Shown here one piece after another: positions 6,440 through 13,870 of a stretch of 14,796 bases of DNA. Under the pieces are notes generated by a model that saw only the letters and a program-made list of their open reading frames with translations, was not told where the DNA came from and searched no databases. Source of the DNA: Rhizobium sp. Q54 (GTDB taxonomy: Bacteria > Pseudomonadota > Alphaproteobacteria > Rickettsiales > UBA1997); NCBI GenBank assembly GCA_945865745.1, contig CAMBFP010000013.1, positions 1 through 14,796 on the forward strand, read 5' to 3'. The first letter of the stretch is position 1. Every line of letters begins with the position of its first letter. The position numbers and the translations under genes were made by a program.

Positions 6440-7510
6440 ATGTATTTTTTCAAGCGTTTCATGCTAATTTTTCCAACGCTTTTTATAATAATGTTGGTTA
6501 ATTTTTTGATCATTCAAACCTCTCCAGGCGGTCCGGTAGAGAGGTTTGTGGCGCAGATGAATCACGCAACAAAAGTTTCTGGCGAGGTAGGAAATATCAA
6601 TTTGGCTAGTGATTCGACCCTGAACTATCAAGGCTCACAAGGTGTTGACGAAGAATTAATCGAGAAAATAAAAAAACTTTACGGCTTCGATCGGCCGCTT
6701 TCTGAGCGATTTTTTTTGATGATGAAAAAATATTTTACCTTCGATTTTGGAATGAGTTTTTATCAAGATAAAAAAATCTCCGAGCTGATCTTGGATAAAT
6801 TGCCAGTTTCGATTTCTCTAGGTCTATGGACGGTTTTGCTCGTCTATTTAATTTCCATTCCGCTTGGCATTAAGAAGGCGGTAAATGATGGTTCAAAGTT
6901 TGATATTTGGACGAGTAGCGTGGTGATTTTTTTGCATGCAATTCCATCTTTTCTTTTTGCGATTTTGCTAATCACGCTTTTATGTGGCGGAAATTTTTTA
7001 AATATTTTTCCACTGCGCGGATTGGTTTCGGCAAATTTTGACGAGCTAAGTTTTTGGCAAAAAATCACTGATTATTTTTGGCATTTAATTCTTCCAGTTT
7101 CATCAATGGTTGTTGGCGGATTTGCTTCGCTAACTTTTTTTGTCAAAAATTCCTTCATTGAAGAAGTTAATAAAAACTACGTTATCGCCGCTTACGCCAA
7201 GGGTTTGAATCAGCGAAAAGTTTTGTATCGCCACGTTTTTCGTAACGCGATGTTGATTGTAATTGCTGGATTGCCTGCGGCTTTAATTGGAATTTTTTTT
7301 ACTAGCTCAATGTTGATTGAGGTAATTTTCTCTCTCGATGGCTTGGGGCTCCTGGGTTATGAATCGGCAATTTCGCGCGATTATCCACTGATGTTTGCAA
7401 CGCTTTATATCTTTACATTACTTGGCTTGGTGACCAATATTATTTCTGATTTTACCTACAAAGTTATTGACCCACGCATTAGCTTTGAGACCACGTCCAA
7501 GAAAAGTTAA
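6440..7510 (+). CDS. yejB: YejB-type ABC transporter permease (oligopeptide / microcin C family)
   Basis: An inner-membrane permease of the DppB/OppB (BPD_transp_1) family that most closely resembles YejB, whose YejABEF transporter imports peptides including microcin C. The 356-residue protein has about six membrane segments (near 7-25, 124-144, 158-180, 212-235, 268-292 and 318-336). YejB-like stretches include IIQTSPGGPVERF (24-36), LDKLPVSISLGLWTV (118-132), FPLRGLVSANFDEL (190-203), SLDGLGLLGYESAISRDYP (298-316) and a C-terminal DPRISFE. The cytoplasmic EAA-like loop that docks on the ATPase is at about 241-265 (YVIAAYAKGLNQRKVLYRH). The binding protein YejA, second permease YejE and ATPase YejF are normally adjacent; here the gene lies alone between tolB (45 nt upstream, no Shine-Dalgarno site) and the rplK leader. 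The reading frame is intact, so partners probably lie elsewhere. Confidence 0.9.
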   Translation: MYFFKRFMLIFPTLFIIMLVNFLIIQTSPGGPVERFVAQMNHATKVSGEVGNINLASDSTLNYQGSQGVDEELIEKIKKLYGFDRPLSERFFLMMKKYFTFDFGMSFYQDKKISELILDKLPVSISLGLWTVLLVYLISIPLGIKKAVNDGSKFDIWTSSVVIFLHAIPSFLFAILLITLLCGGNFLNIFPLRGLVSANFDELSFWQKITDYFWHLILPVSSMVVGGFASLTFFVKNSFIEEVNKNYVIAAYAKGLNQRKVLYRHVFRNAMLIVIAGLPAALIGIFFTSSMLIEVIFSLDGLGLLGYESAISRDYPLMFATLYIFTLLGLVTNIISDFTYKVIDPRISFETTSKKS

Positions 7511-7637
7511 AAAATAATTTGCAAGTTAGAGTTTGAAAAATAAGTTGCCGCGCCTTTCGTTTTCCGGGTAGGGTTCCTAGGTGCCTATGAGGCCACTGAA
7601 ATCAAGGCTTCATCCCCGTTTTAAGTAATTTTAAGCA
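7511..7637 (+). promoter_or_regulatory. Possible structured leader of the rplK operon
   Basis: This 127-nt gap is the longest in the window and must contain the start of the ribosomal operon unless it is read through from yejB. An imperfect hairpin is visible at 7580-7597: GGTGCCT pairs with AGGCCACT through one bulged C and one G-T pair, around loop ATG. GC-rich flanks (CCGGGTAGGG at 7564-7573 and CATCCCCG at 7611-7618) could close a longer outer helix. In E. coli, protein L1 represses this operon by binding a leader near rplK, so an L1-responsive element is the natural guess. I cannot identify the L1 consensus with certainty, and no clear -35/-10 pair was found. Confidence 0.35.
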
Positions 7638-8075
7638 ATGTCAAAAAGTTCTAAAGAAGTCCTGGGTATTATTAAGCTACAAGTAGCTTCAGGAAAGGCT
7701 AATCCAGCGCCTCCAATTGGACCAGCTCTAGGTCAAAAAGGCCTTAACATCATGGAGTTTTGTAAGCAATTTAACGCGCTTAAATTTGATTACGATCTTG
7801 GTACGCCAATTCCAGTTACGATTACTGCTTACAAGGATAAGTCATTCACGTTCATTACCAAAAGCCCTCCGGTTTCTTACTTAATCATGAAGGAAATCAA
7901 CCTTGCAAAAGGCTCTTCAGCTCCAGGAAAAGATTCCGCCGGTAAAATTAACACGGCTCAAATTGCTAATGTCGCCAAGAAAAAAATGGTCGACATGAAT
8001 AGTTCTGATCTAAATGCTTGCATGCAGATGGTTAAGGGTTCTGCGACCTCAATGGGTTTGGAAGTAGTCGAATAA
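7638..8075 (+). CDS. rplK: 50S ribosomal protein L11
   Basis: L11 binds the GTPase-associated region of 23S rRNA and helps factor binding and the stringent response through RelA. The 145-residue product shows the family signature KLQVASGKANPAPPIGPALG (13-32), then GLNIMEFCKQFNA (35-47) in the N-terminal domain. The C-terminal rRNA-binding domain begins near 75 and includes GKINTAQIANVAKKKM (102-117). Length is normal. The ATG at 7638 matches the family start, although the sequence before it (TTTTAAGCA) has no Shine-Dalgarno element. It is the first gene of the rplKAJL-rpoBC cluster, but the usual upstream secE and nusG are missing and yejB precedes it. Confidence 0.98.
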   Translation: MSKSSKEVLGIIKLQVASGKANPAPPIGPALGQKGLNIMEFCKQFNALKFDYDLGTPIPVTITAYKDKSFTFITKSPPVSYLIMKEINLAKGSSAPGKDSAGKINTAQIANVAKKKMVDMNSSDLNACMQMVKGSATSMGLEVVE

Positions 8076-8088
8076 AATTTTTTTAAAA

Positions 8089-8775
8089 ATGGTGAAGAAA
8101 AATCAGAAACAAGTAGTCGAAAAATGCAAAGCAGCAAATATCGAAGAGGCCATAAAAAAGGTCCAAGACTTAGCGGCAACAAAAAAACGTAAATTCGTTG
8201 AGTCTATTGACGTTGCGCTAAACTTAGGAATCGACGCCAAGCAATCCGATCAAACTGTTAAGGGCTCAATAATGCTCCCTCACGGTTCTGGAAAAAAGGT
8301 TAGAGTAATTGTTTTTACTGGTAACGAGGATCAGAAAAAAACCGCTCTGGAAGCTGGTGCGATATTTGCAGGCTTAGATGAATTGCTTGTTAAAGTTGAA
8401 GGTGGATTCCTCGATTTCGACTGCTGCGTCGCCACTCCAGATGTTATGCCAAAAATTAGTAAGCTTGCTAAAAAGCTCGGGCCCCGTGGCTTAATGCCAA
8501 GTCCAAAAAACGGCACAGTTACTCCCGATGTAAAGAAAGCAGTTACTGATGCAATGAAGGGAAAGATCAATTTTAAGAATGACAAAGGTGGAACTGTACA
8601 TTGCATGATTGGAAAGGTTGATTTTGATGCAAAAAATCTTCTCGAAAATCTGCAGAGCGCTGTTAAAGCAATCAAATCTTCCAAGCCGGAATCCTCTAAG
8701 GGAAAATTCATTAGAGAGCTCTATTTGAGTTCAACAATGGGACCTTCCGTGCAAGTCGCCATCGAATCAGTTTAA
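8089..8775 (+). CDS. rplA: 50S ribosomal protein L1
   Basis: L1 forms the mobile L1 stalk of the large subunit and, in many bacteria, represses its own operon by binding the leader mRNA. The 228-residue length is normal. Conserved stretches are LNLGIDAKQSDQTVKGSIMLPHG (begins at 45), KKLGPRGLMPSPKNGTVT (128-145) and FIRELYLSSTMGPSV (207-221). It starts 13 nt after rplK. The spacer is nearly pure A and T (AATTTTTTTAAAA before the ATG) with no Shine-Dalgarno site, so translation may depend on coupling to rplK. Confidence 0.98.
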   Translation: MVKKNQKQVVEKCKAANIEEAIKKVQDLAATKKRKFVESIDVALNLGIDAKQSDQTVKGSIMLPHGSGKKVRVIVFTGNEDQKKTALEAGAIFAGLDELLVKVEGGFLDFDCCVATPDVMPKISKLAKKLGPRGLMPSPKNGTVTPDVKKAVTDAMKGKINFKNDKGGTVHCMIGKVDFDAKNLLENLQSAVKAIKSSKPESSKGKFIRELYLSSTMGPSVQVAIESV

Positions 8776-8787
8776 GTGAGTTAGCAA

Positions 8788-9282
8788 ATGAACAGAGAAC
8801 AAAAATCACAATTAGTTACCTCGCTACAAAACAATCTTGTGAATAGCGCCTTCGTTGCCGTTATTCATTATCGCGGCATGAGCGATAAACAACTTTATGA
8901 TTTACGCGTAGCTTTGAAGTCAAAAGGTTGTGGAATGAAAATCGCCAAAAATACTTTGGTAAAAGTTGCAGTCGAAAAAACCGAGCTTAAGGCTCTTTCC
9001 GAGCACCTTTCTGGTCCAACGGCACTTCTTTATTCGCAAGATCCGGTAGCCTTGTCTAAGATAATCGCAGACATGGCTAAGCAGATCGAAGTTTTGAAAA
9101 TCAAGGCTGGCTTCTTCAACAAATCTTTGGTGACTGAATCCGCCATTAAAGAGATGGCGAAACTTGGATCATTCGAAGAAGTTCGCGCTTCTTTCCTTGG
9201 TATACTTAATGCCGCTCAATCAAACTTTGTTAGATTGCTTACTGCTCCAGAAAAAGGCTTGGCAACTCTAAAAACTAACTAA
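8788..9282 (+). CDS. rplJ: 50S ribosomal protein L10
   Basis: L10 anchors L7/L12 dimers to the ribosome to form the stalk that recruits translation factors. The 164-residue protein has the N-terminal rRNA-binding domain with VIHYRGMSDKQLYDLR (25-40) and KIAKNTLVKVA (51-61). SGPTALLYSQDPVA (75-88) follows, and the C-terminal helix near 130-160 binds L7/L12. Only 12 nt separate it from rplA. In enterobacteria and many other groups a long leader between these genes binds the L10-L7/L12 complex for feedback control; there is no room for it here unless it lies inside rplA. Confidence 0.97.
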   Translation: MNREQKSQLVTSLQNNLVNSAFVAVIHYRGMSDKQLYDLRVALKSKGCGMKIAKNTLVKVAVEKTELKALSEHLSGPTALLYSQDPVALSKIIADMAKQIEVLKIKAGFFNKSLVTESAIKEMAKLGSFEEVRASFLGILNAAQSNFVRLLTAPEKGLATLKTN

Positions 9283-9320
9283 TTCCAAAAAATTATTAAC
9301 TAACCTCAACTAAAGTCGAC

Positions 9321-9686
9321 ATGTCTACTAATCTTGAACAACTATCAGAATCTCTATCATCTCTAACTATTCTTGAGCTTGCTGAATTAAGCAAAAAGCT
9401 AGAAGAAAAGTGGGGCGTATCCGCTGCTGCATTTGCTTCTGCTGCTCCTGTTGCAGCTGCTGTAGTCGAAGTTAAAGACAAATTTGACGTTGTTTTAACT
9501 GCTTTTGGTGATAATAAAATCAACGTTATTAAAGAAGTTCGTGCGATTACCAATCTAGGTCTAAAAGAAGCCAAAGATTTGGTTGAGGCCGCACCAAAAA
9601 CTGTTAAATCTGACGTATCTGCATCAGAAGCAGAAGAAATTAAAAAGAAGCTCGAAGCAGCTGGCGCAAAGGTTGAGTTGAAATAA
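9321..9686 (+). CDS. rplL: 50S ribosomal protein L7/L12
   Basis: L7/L12 is the multi-copy stalk protein that contacts elongation factors and stimulates their GTPase activity. The 121-residue product has the three expected parts: an N-terminal dimerisation region (about 1-32, ELAELSKKLEEKWGV), an Ala-rich hinge (about 35-50) and a globular C-terminal domain (about 52-121). The last includes FDVVLTAFGDNKINVIKEVR (55-74) and NLGLKEAKDLVEAAPK (78-93). It begins 38 nt after rplJ without a Shine-Dalgarno site. A strong hairpin follows the stop codon. Confidence 0.98.
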   Translation: MSTNLEQLSESLSSLTILELAELSKKLEEKWGVSAAAFASAAPVAAAVVEVKDKFDVVLTAFGDNKINVIKEVRAITNLGLKEAKDLVEAAPKTVKSDVSASEAEEIKKKLEAAGAKVELK

Positions 9687-9703
9687 AACAAACAAATCTT
9701 TTC

Positions 9704-9746
9704 AAGCCAATCCACTAGTTTTAGTGGATTGGCTTTTGGCGTTTTT
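9704..9746 (+). terminator. Hairpin with T-runs between rplL and rpoB, probable attenuator
   Basis: AAGCCAATCCACTA (9704-9717) and TAGTGGATTGGCTT (9722-9735) are perfect inverted repeats, giving a 14-bp stem with loop GTTT. TT, GGCG and TTTTT (9742-9746) follow, so the T-tract is interrupted. It has the form of a rho-independent terminator, but rpoB starts only 27 nt later with no obvious new promoter. Partial termination is therefore likely, lowering rpoBC expression relative to the ribosomal genes, as the rplL-rpoB attenuator does in E. coli. The stem could also be an RNase III processing site. Confidence 0.8.
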
Positions 9747-9762
9747 AATAAAGTTACTCAAA

Positions 9763-9767
9763 AAGGA
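9763..9767 (+). promoter_or_regulatory. Shine-Dalgarno site of rpoB
   Basis: AAGGA lies 5 nt upstream of the ATG at 9773. It is the only convincing ribosome-binding site in the ribosomal/polymerase cluster, and it belongs to the gene after the hairpin, where translational coupling to rplL would be least likely. Confidence 0.65.
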
Positions 9768-9772
9768 TAAAC

Positions 9773-12700
9773 ATGGCTCAGATTCGTAACTTCGATCAGG
9801 TTCTTTTTAGAAAGAGTTTCAGCAATAGTGGTGGCAAAGAAGTAATTGCGATTCCCAATCTGATCGCGCTACAAAAAGAATCTTACGACAGATTTTTACA
9901 GGCAAAAATTCCACACGAGCAACGTGAAAATGTTGGTATCCAATCGGTCTTTCACTCGTTTTTTCCGCTTTCCGATTCGGCTGATAGAGTTACGGTCGAA
10001 TTTCTTAGTTACTCACTTGGCCAGTCAAAATACGAAGCGCAAGAATGTCTTTCTGCAGGCAGAACCTTCTCGGCACCTCTTCATGCTCAGCTTCGCCTAG
10101 TCTTATGGCATCAAGAAGAAGGCAGTGAAGTTAAAGAAATTCGCTCAATCAAAGAGCAAGAAGTTTACTTGTGCGAAATTCCTTTAATGACAGAAACAGG
10201 AAGTTTTGTTGTTAATGGCGCAGAAAGAGTTGTTGTTTCGCAAATGCGTCGCGCACCCGGCGTTTTCTTCGATAGTGAAAATGTAAAATTATCTGGATCG
10301 AAATCCTACTCCGCAAAAATCATCCCTCATATCGGCTCTTGGCTTGATTTTGAATTTGATAGCAAAGACGTCCTTCATTTTCGCGTCGATAAAAAAAGAA
10401 AAATCCCAGTAACTTCTCTTCTGCGCGCACTTGGAATGAGTTCTGAGTCAATTATCCGAACCTTCTACGGCTCTGTTGATGCGACCTTTACCAAAAAAGG
10501 CTGGGCATTGGCATTTGATCCAGAATCTTTTTCTGGTAGAAAAGTTCCTTATGACTTGGTTTGCGCTCATTCTGGCGAAGTAAAGGTAAAAGAAGGGGTG
10601 AAGCTCAATCGCAAATTGATTGACAAATTGCAGTCAGAAAAATTCACGCATTATTTGTTAACCGCTGAAGTTTTACCTGGTTATGTTGTTGCTGCGGACT
10701 TAATAGAATCCGAAACTGGCGAGCTTTTGCTCGACGCTGGCTCAATCATTACTGCTGAAAGCCTAGAAATTTTGCACAAGTTAAATTTTGCAATGGTTCC
10801 GGTGATCAATCCGAGCAAGTCTGAAATGGGTCCATATCTCTACAACACAATGTTGGTCGATAAGAACCCAAATCAACGTGAGGCTTTGTTCGACATTTAT
10901 CGCGCTGTGCGATTGGGAGAAGCTCCATCTTCATTCGAAGTGGCAAAAAATTACTTCGACAATCTCTTCTTCAATGACACGCGCTACAACTTGTCAGATG
11001 TTGGTCGCATGAAGATGAATCACCGCCTAAGTTTAGAGGTTAACAAGGATACACTCTTCTTAACCAATCAAGATATTGAGCAAACCATCAAAATTCTCAG
11101 CCTTATTAAACACAGCGATCTCAAGACCGACGATATTGATAACTTGGCTAACCGTCGCGTTCGCGCCGTAGGTGAGTTGATTGAAAATCAGTTGCGCATT
11201 GGCATGACCAGAATTGAGAAGGCGATCATGGAAAAGTTGAATTCAGTAGAAGTCGACACGGTTATGCCGCAAAGCTTGATCAACTCCAAGCCTTTAGTTA
11301 CTGCGGTTAAAGACTTTTTTGCGACTTCGCAATTGTCGCAATTTATGGATCAAACAAATCCACTTTCTGACATTACTCACAAGCGTCGCCTTTCAGCTCT
11401 CGGACCAGGTGGTTTGACTCGTGAACGCGCCGGTTTCGAAGTGCGTGACGTGCACCCTACACATTACGGAAGAATTTGTCCGATTGAAACCCCGGAAGGT
11501 CCGAATATTGGCTTGATCAACTCTCTTGCGACATATGCTCGGGTTAATAATTACGGATTTATCGAAACTCCTTATCGCAAAGTTGTTAACGGAAAAATTA
11601 CTAACGAAGTAAAATATCTCTCGGCAATGGGCGAGGTCGATTTTGCAGTTGGGCCTTCGAATGTTGAAGCCGACGCAAATGGCAACATTAAATCTGACTT
11701 GGTGAGTTGTCGTAAAAATGGCGAATTCATAATGTTGACGCCAGACAAAATCGACTTTATTGACGTCTCAACTAAGCAGATTATTTCGATCGCAACTACA
11801 CTAATCCCCTTCCTTGAGAATGATGACGCGAATCGCGCATTGATGGGTGCAAACATGCAAAGACAAGCGGTTCCATTGCTTTGTCCAGATGCGCCTGTGG
11901 TTGGAACTGGGATGGAGTCAATAATTGCTTCTGATTCCGGGGCTGTAGTTTGTGCTAAAAAAGATGGCGTTGTAAAGTTTGTAGATTCTACTCATGTCGT
12001 TGTCGAAGTAACCGAAGACAACACGATTGAGATGTACGATCTCAAAAAATATTTGCGCACCAACCAAGATACCTGCGTCAATCAAAGACCAACTGTTTCG
12101 GTGGGTGAAAAAGTTAAGGCGGGACAAATAATTACTAGCGGGCACTCAATCGCTGGCGGTGAAATTGCTCTTGGCAAAAACGTGCGCGTTGCCTTCATGC
12201 CTTGGAGCGGTTACAACTTTGAGGACTCGATCATTATTTCTGAAAAACTTTTGGCCGATGACACATTCACCTCGATTCACATCGAAGAAATGGAAATCAT
12301 TGCTCGCGATACGCGCCTCGGGCCCGAAGAAATCACGCGCGACATTCCAAATGTTGGCGAAGAATTTTTAACCAAGCTCGACGAAGAGGGTATTATCCAC
12401 GTTGGTGCTGAAGTTAAGCCAGGAGATCTTCTTGTTGGTAAAACAACTCCGAAGAGTGAATCGCCGATGACCCCAGAAGAAAAATTACTCAAAGTAATTT
12501 TTGGTGAAAAATCCGCTGACGTAAAAGATTCATCGCTCTATGCTCCTACAGGAGTAGGTGGAACGGTGGTTGACGTAAAAGTTTTTTCACGCAAAGGAAT
12601 TGAAAAAGATGAGCGCTCGGTTTACATCGAAATGCAACAAATCGAGGCATTGTCTAAACGCAAAAATCTTAGAACTTCTTTCCTAGAAGATTCTCTGAAA

Positions 12701-13858
12701 GCTGCTTTAGTGAAGCTATTCAGTGATGAAAAACTAACTAGCGGCATCGACAAGCTAAAGGCAAAAACTAAGCTTGATTCTAAAGATTTGTTGACCCTAT
12801 CAAAAGCGCAATTGATCAAGATTGTTGTCGATGATTCCGAGGTAATGGACAAGTCTGAAAAGTTAATCAAGTCACATAATCAACAGATCTCTGAAGTCGA
12901 AAGAGACTATAGCGATAAAGTCACAAAGATTAAAACTGGTGATGAGCTAGGCCAGGGTATTCTTAAGATCGTTAAGGTTTATATCGCTTCGAAATATCGT
13001 TTGCAGCCAGGTGATAAAATGGCGGGTCGTCACGGTAATAAGGGCGTGGTTTCTAAAATCGCGCCAATTGAAGACATGCCTTATTCTGCAGATGGTGAGC
13101 CAGTTGATATCGTCCTGAATCCACTAGGCGTGCCTTCTCGTATGAATATTGGTCAAATTCTTGAAACTCACCTTGGGTTTGCGTCAAAAGAACTCGGCAA
13201 ACAAATTGGCCAGATCATTGATCAGGTTGCTGCGAAGAAAGAAGAATTCATTAAAAAATTGAGCGACAAGCTTTTGGCAATCTATTCTTCCGAAGAAGAA
13301 AAGAAGAAGATCCAAGCCATGTCTGACAATGAATTAATTGAATTCGCTTCTAAGCAAAGAAATGGAGTTCACTTTGCGACCGGAATTTTTGAAGGCGCAA
13401 AAGAGGAGCACATCACTGGCTTGTTAGAGTTGGCTGGCCTTGATAAATCTGGCCAGATCCATCTTTTTAACGGCAAAACCGGAGAGAGATTCGATCGTAA
13501 AGTCACTGTCGGTTACATCTATATGCTGAAGCTCCATCACTTAGTTGATGACAAGATTCACGCCCGTTCAATCGGACCATACAGCTTGATTACGCAACAG
13601 CCCCTTGGCGGTAAATCGCACTTCGGTGGTCAGCGTTTCGGTGAAATGGAATGTTGGGCATTACAAGCATACGGAGCCGCTTACTCACTCCAAGAAATGC
13701 TTACGGTTAAATCGGATGACGTGGTTGGTAGAATCAAAATCTACGAATCAATCATTCAAGGAAATCAGAACTTCAATTGCGGCATTCCAGAATCATTCAA
13801 TGTAATGATTAAGGAAGTGCGTTCACTTGGTCTTAACATCGAATTAATCGAGAAATAA
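9773..13858 (+). CDS. rpoB: RNA polymerase subunit beta (RpoB)
   Basis: RpoB forms one side of the RNA polymerase active-site cleft. The 1361-residue length is normal for proteobacteria, and no intein or frameshift is seen. The rifampicin-binding region is at about 519-546 (SQLSQFMDQTNPLSDITHKR, then SALGPGG from 541). It retains Asp526, His536 and Ser541, which align with E. coli 516, 526 and 531, so a sensitive-type pocket is predicted. GFEVRDVHPTHYGRICPIETPEGPNIGL follows. The catalytic-centre motif GDKMAGRHGNKG is at 1080-1091 with Lys1082 and Lys1090, and the clamp-contacting C-terminal region with QPLGGKSHFGGQRFGEMECW starts at 1276. The product ends in NIELIEK as usual. The start is supported by AAGGA 5 nt upstream. 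rpoC follows after 12 nt. Confidence 0.99.
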   Translation: MAQIRNFDQVLFRKSFSNSGGKEVIAIPNLIALQKESYDRFLQAKIPHEQRENVGIQSVFHSFFPLSDSADRVTVEFLSYSLGQSKYEAQECLSAGRTFSAPLHAQLRLVLWHQEEGSEVKEIRSIKEQEVYLCEIPLMTETGSFVVNGAERVVVSQMRRAPGVFFDSENVKLSGSKSYSAKIIPHIGSWLDFEFDSKDVLHFRVDKKRKIPVTSLLRALGMSSESIIRTFYGSVDATFTKKGWALAFDPESFSGRKVPYDLVCAHSGEVKVKEGVKLNRKLIDKLQSEKFTHYLLTAEVLPGYVVAADLIESETGELLLDAGSIITAESLEILHKLNFAMVPVINPSKSEMGPYLYNTMLVDKNPNQREALFDIYRAVRLGEAPSSFEVAKNYFDNLFFNDTRYNLSDVGRMKMNHRLSLEVNKDTLFLTNQDIEQTIKILSLIKHSDLKTDDIDNLANRRVRAVGELIENQLRIGMTRIEKAIMEKLNSVEVDTVMPQSLINSKPLVTAVKDFFATSQLSQFMDQTNPLSDITHKRRLSALGPGGLTRERAGFEVRDVHPTHYGRICPIETPEGPNIGLINSLATYARVNNYGFIETPYRKVVNGKITNEVKYLSAMGEVDFAVGPSNVEADANGNIKSDLVSCRKNGEFIMLTPDKIDFIDVSTKQIISIATTLIPFLENDDANRALMGANMQRQAVPLLCPDAPVVGTGMESIIASDSGAVVCAKKDGVVKFVDSTHVVVEVTEDNTIEMYDLKKYLRTNQDTCVNQRPTVSVGEKVKAGQIITSGHSIAGGEIALGKNVRVAFMPWSGYNFEDSIIISEKLLADDTFTSIHIEEMEIIARDTRLGPEEITRDIPNVGEEFLTKLDEEGIIHVGAEVKPGDLLVGKTTPKSESPMTPEEKLLKVIFGEKSADVKDSSLYAPTGVGGTVVDVKVFSRKGIEKDERSVYIEMQQIEALSKRKNLRTSFLEDSLKAALVKLFSDEKLTSGIDKLKAKTKLDSKDLLTLSKAQLIKIVVDDSEVMDKSEKLIKSHNQQISEVERDYSDKVTKIKTGDELGQGILKIVKVYIASKYRLQPGDKMAGRHGNKGVVSKIAPIEDMPYSADGEPVDIVLNPLGVPSRMNIGQILETHLGFASKELGKQIGQIIDQVAAKKEEFIKKLSDKLLAIYSSEEEKKKIQAMSDNELIEFASKQRNGVHFATGIFEGAKEEHITGLLELAGLDKSGQIHLFNGKTGERFDRKVTVGYIYMLKLHHLVDDKIHARSIGPYSLITQQPLGGKSHFGGQRFGEMECWALQAYGAAYSLQEMLTVKSDDVVGRIKIYESIIQGNQNFNCGIPESFNVMIKEVRSLGLNIELIEK

Positions 13859-13870
13859 AAACTAAAGCAC

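Noticed and set aside
9296..9715. Open frame on the minus strand across rplL
   Set aside because: It is a shadow of the L7/L12 gene, produced by its repetitive Ala-, Glu- and Lys-rich codons, with a low-complexity Ser/Ala product and no family resemblance.
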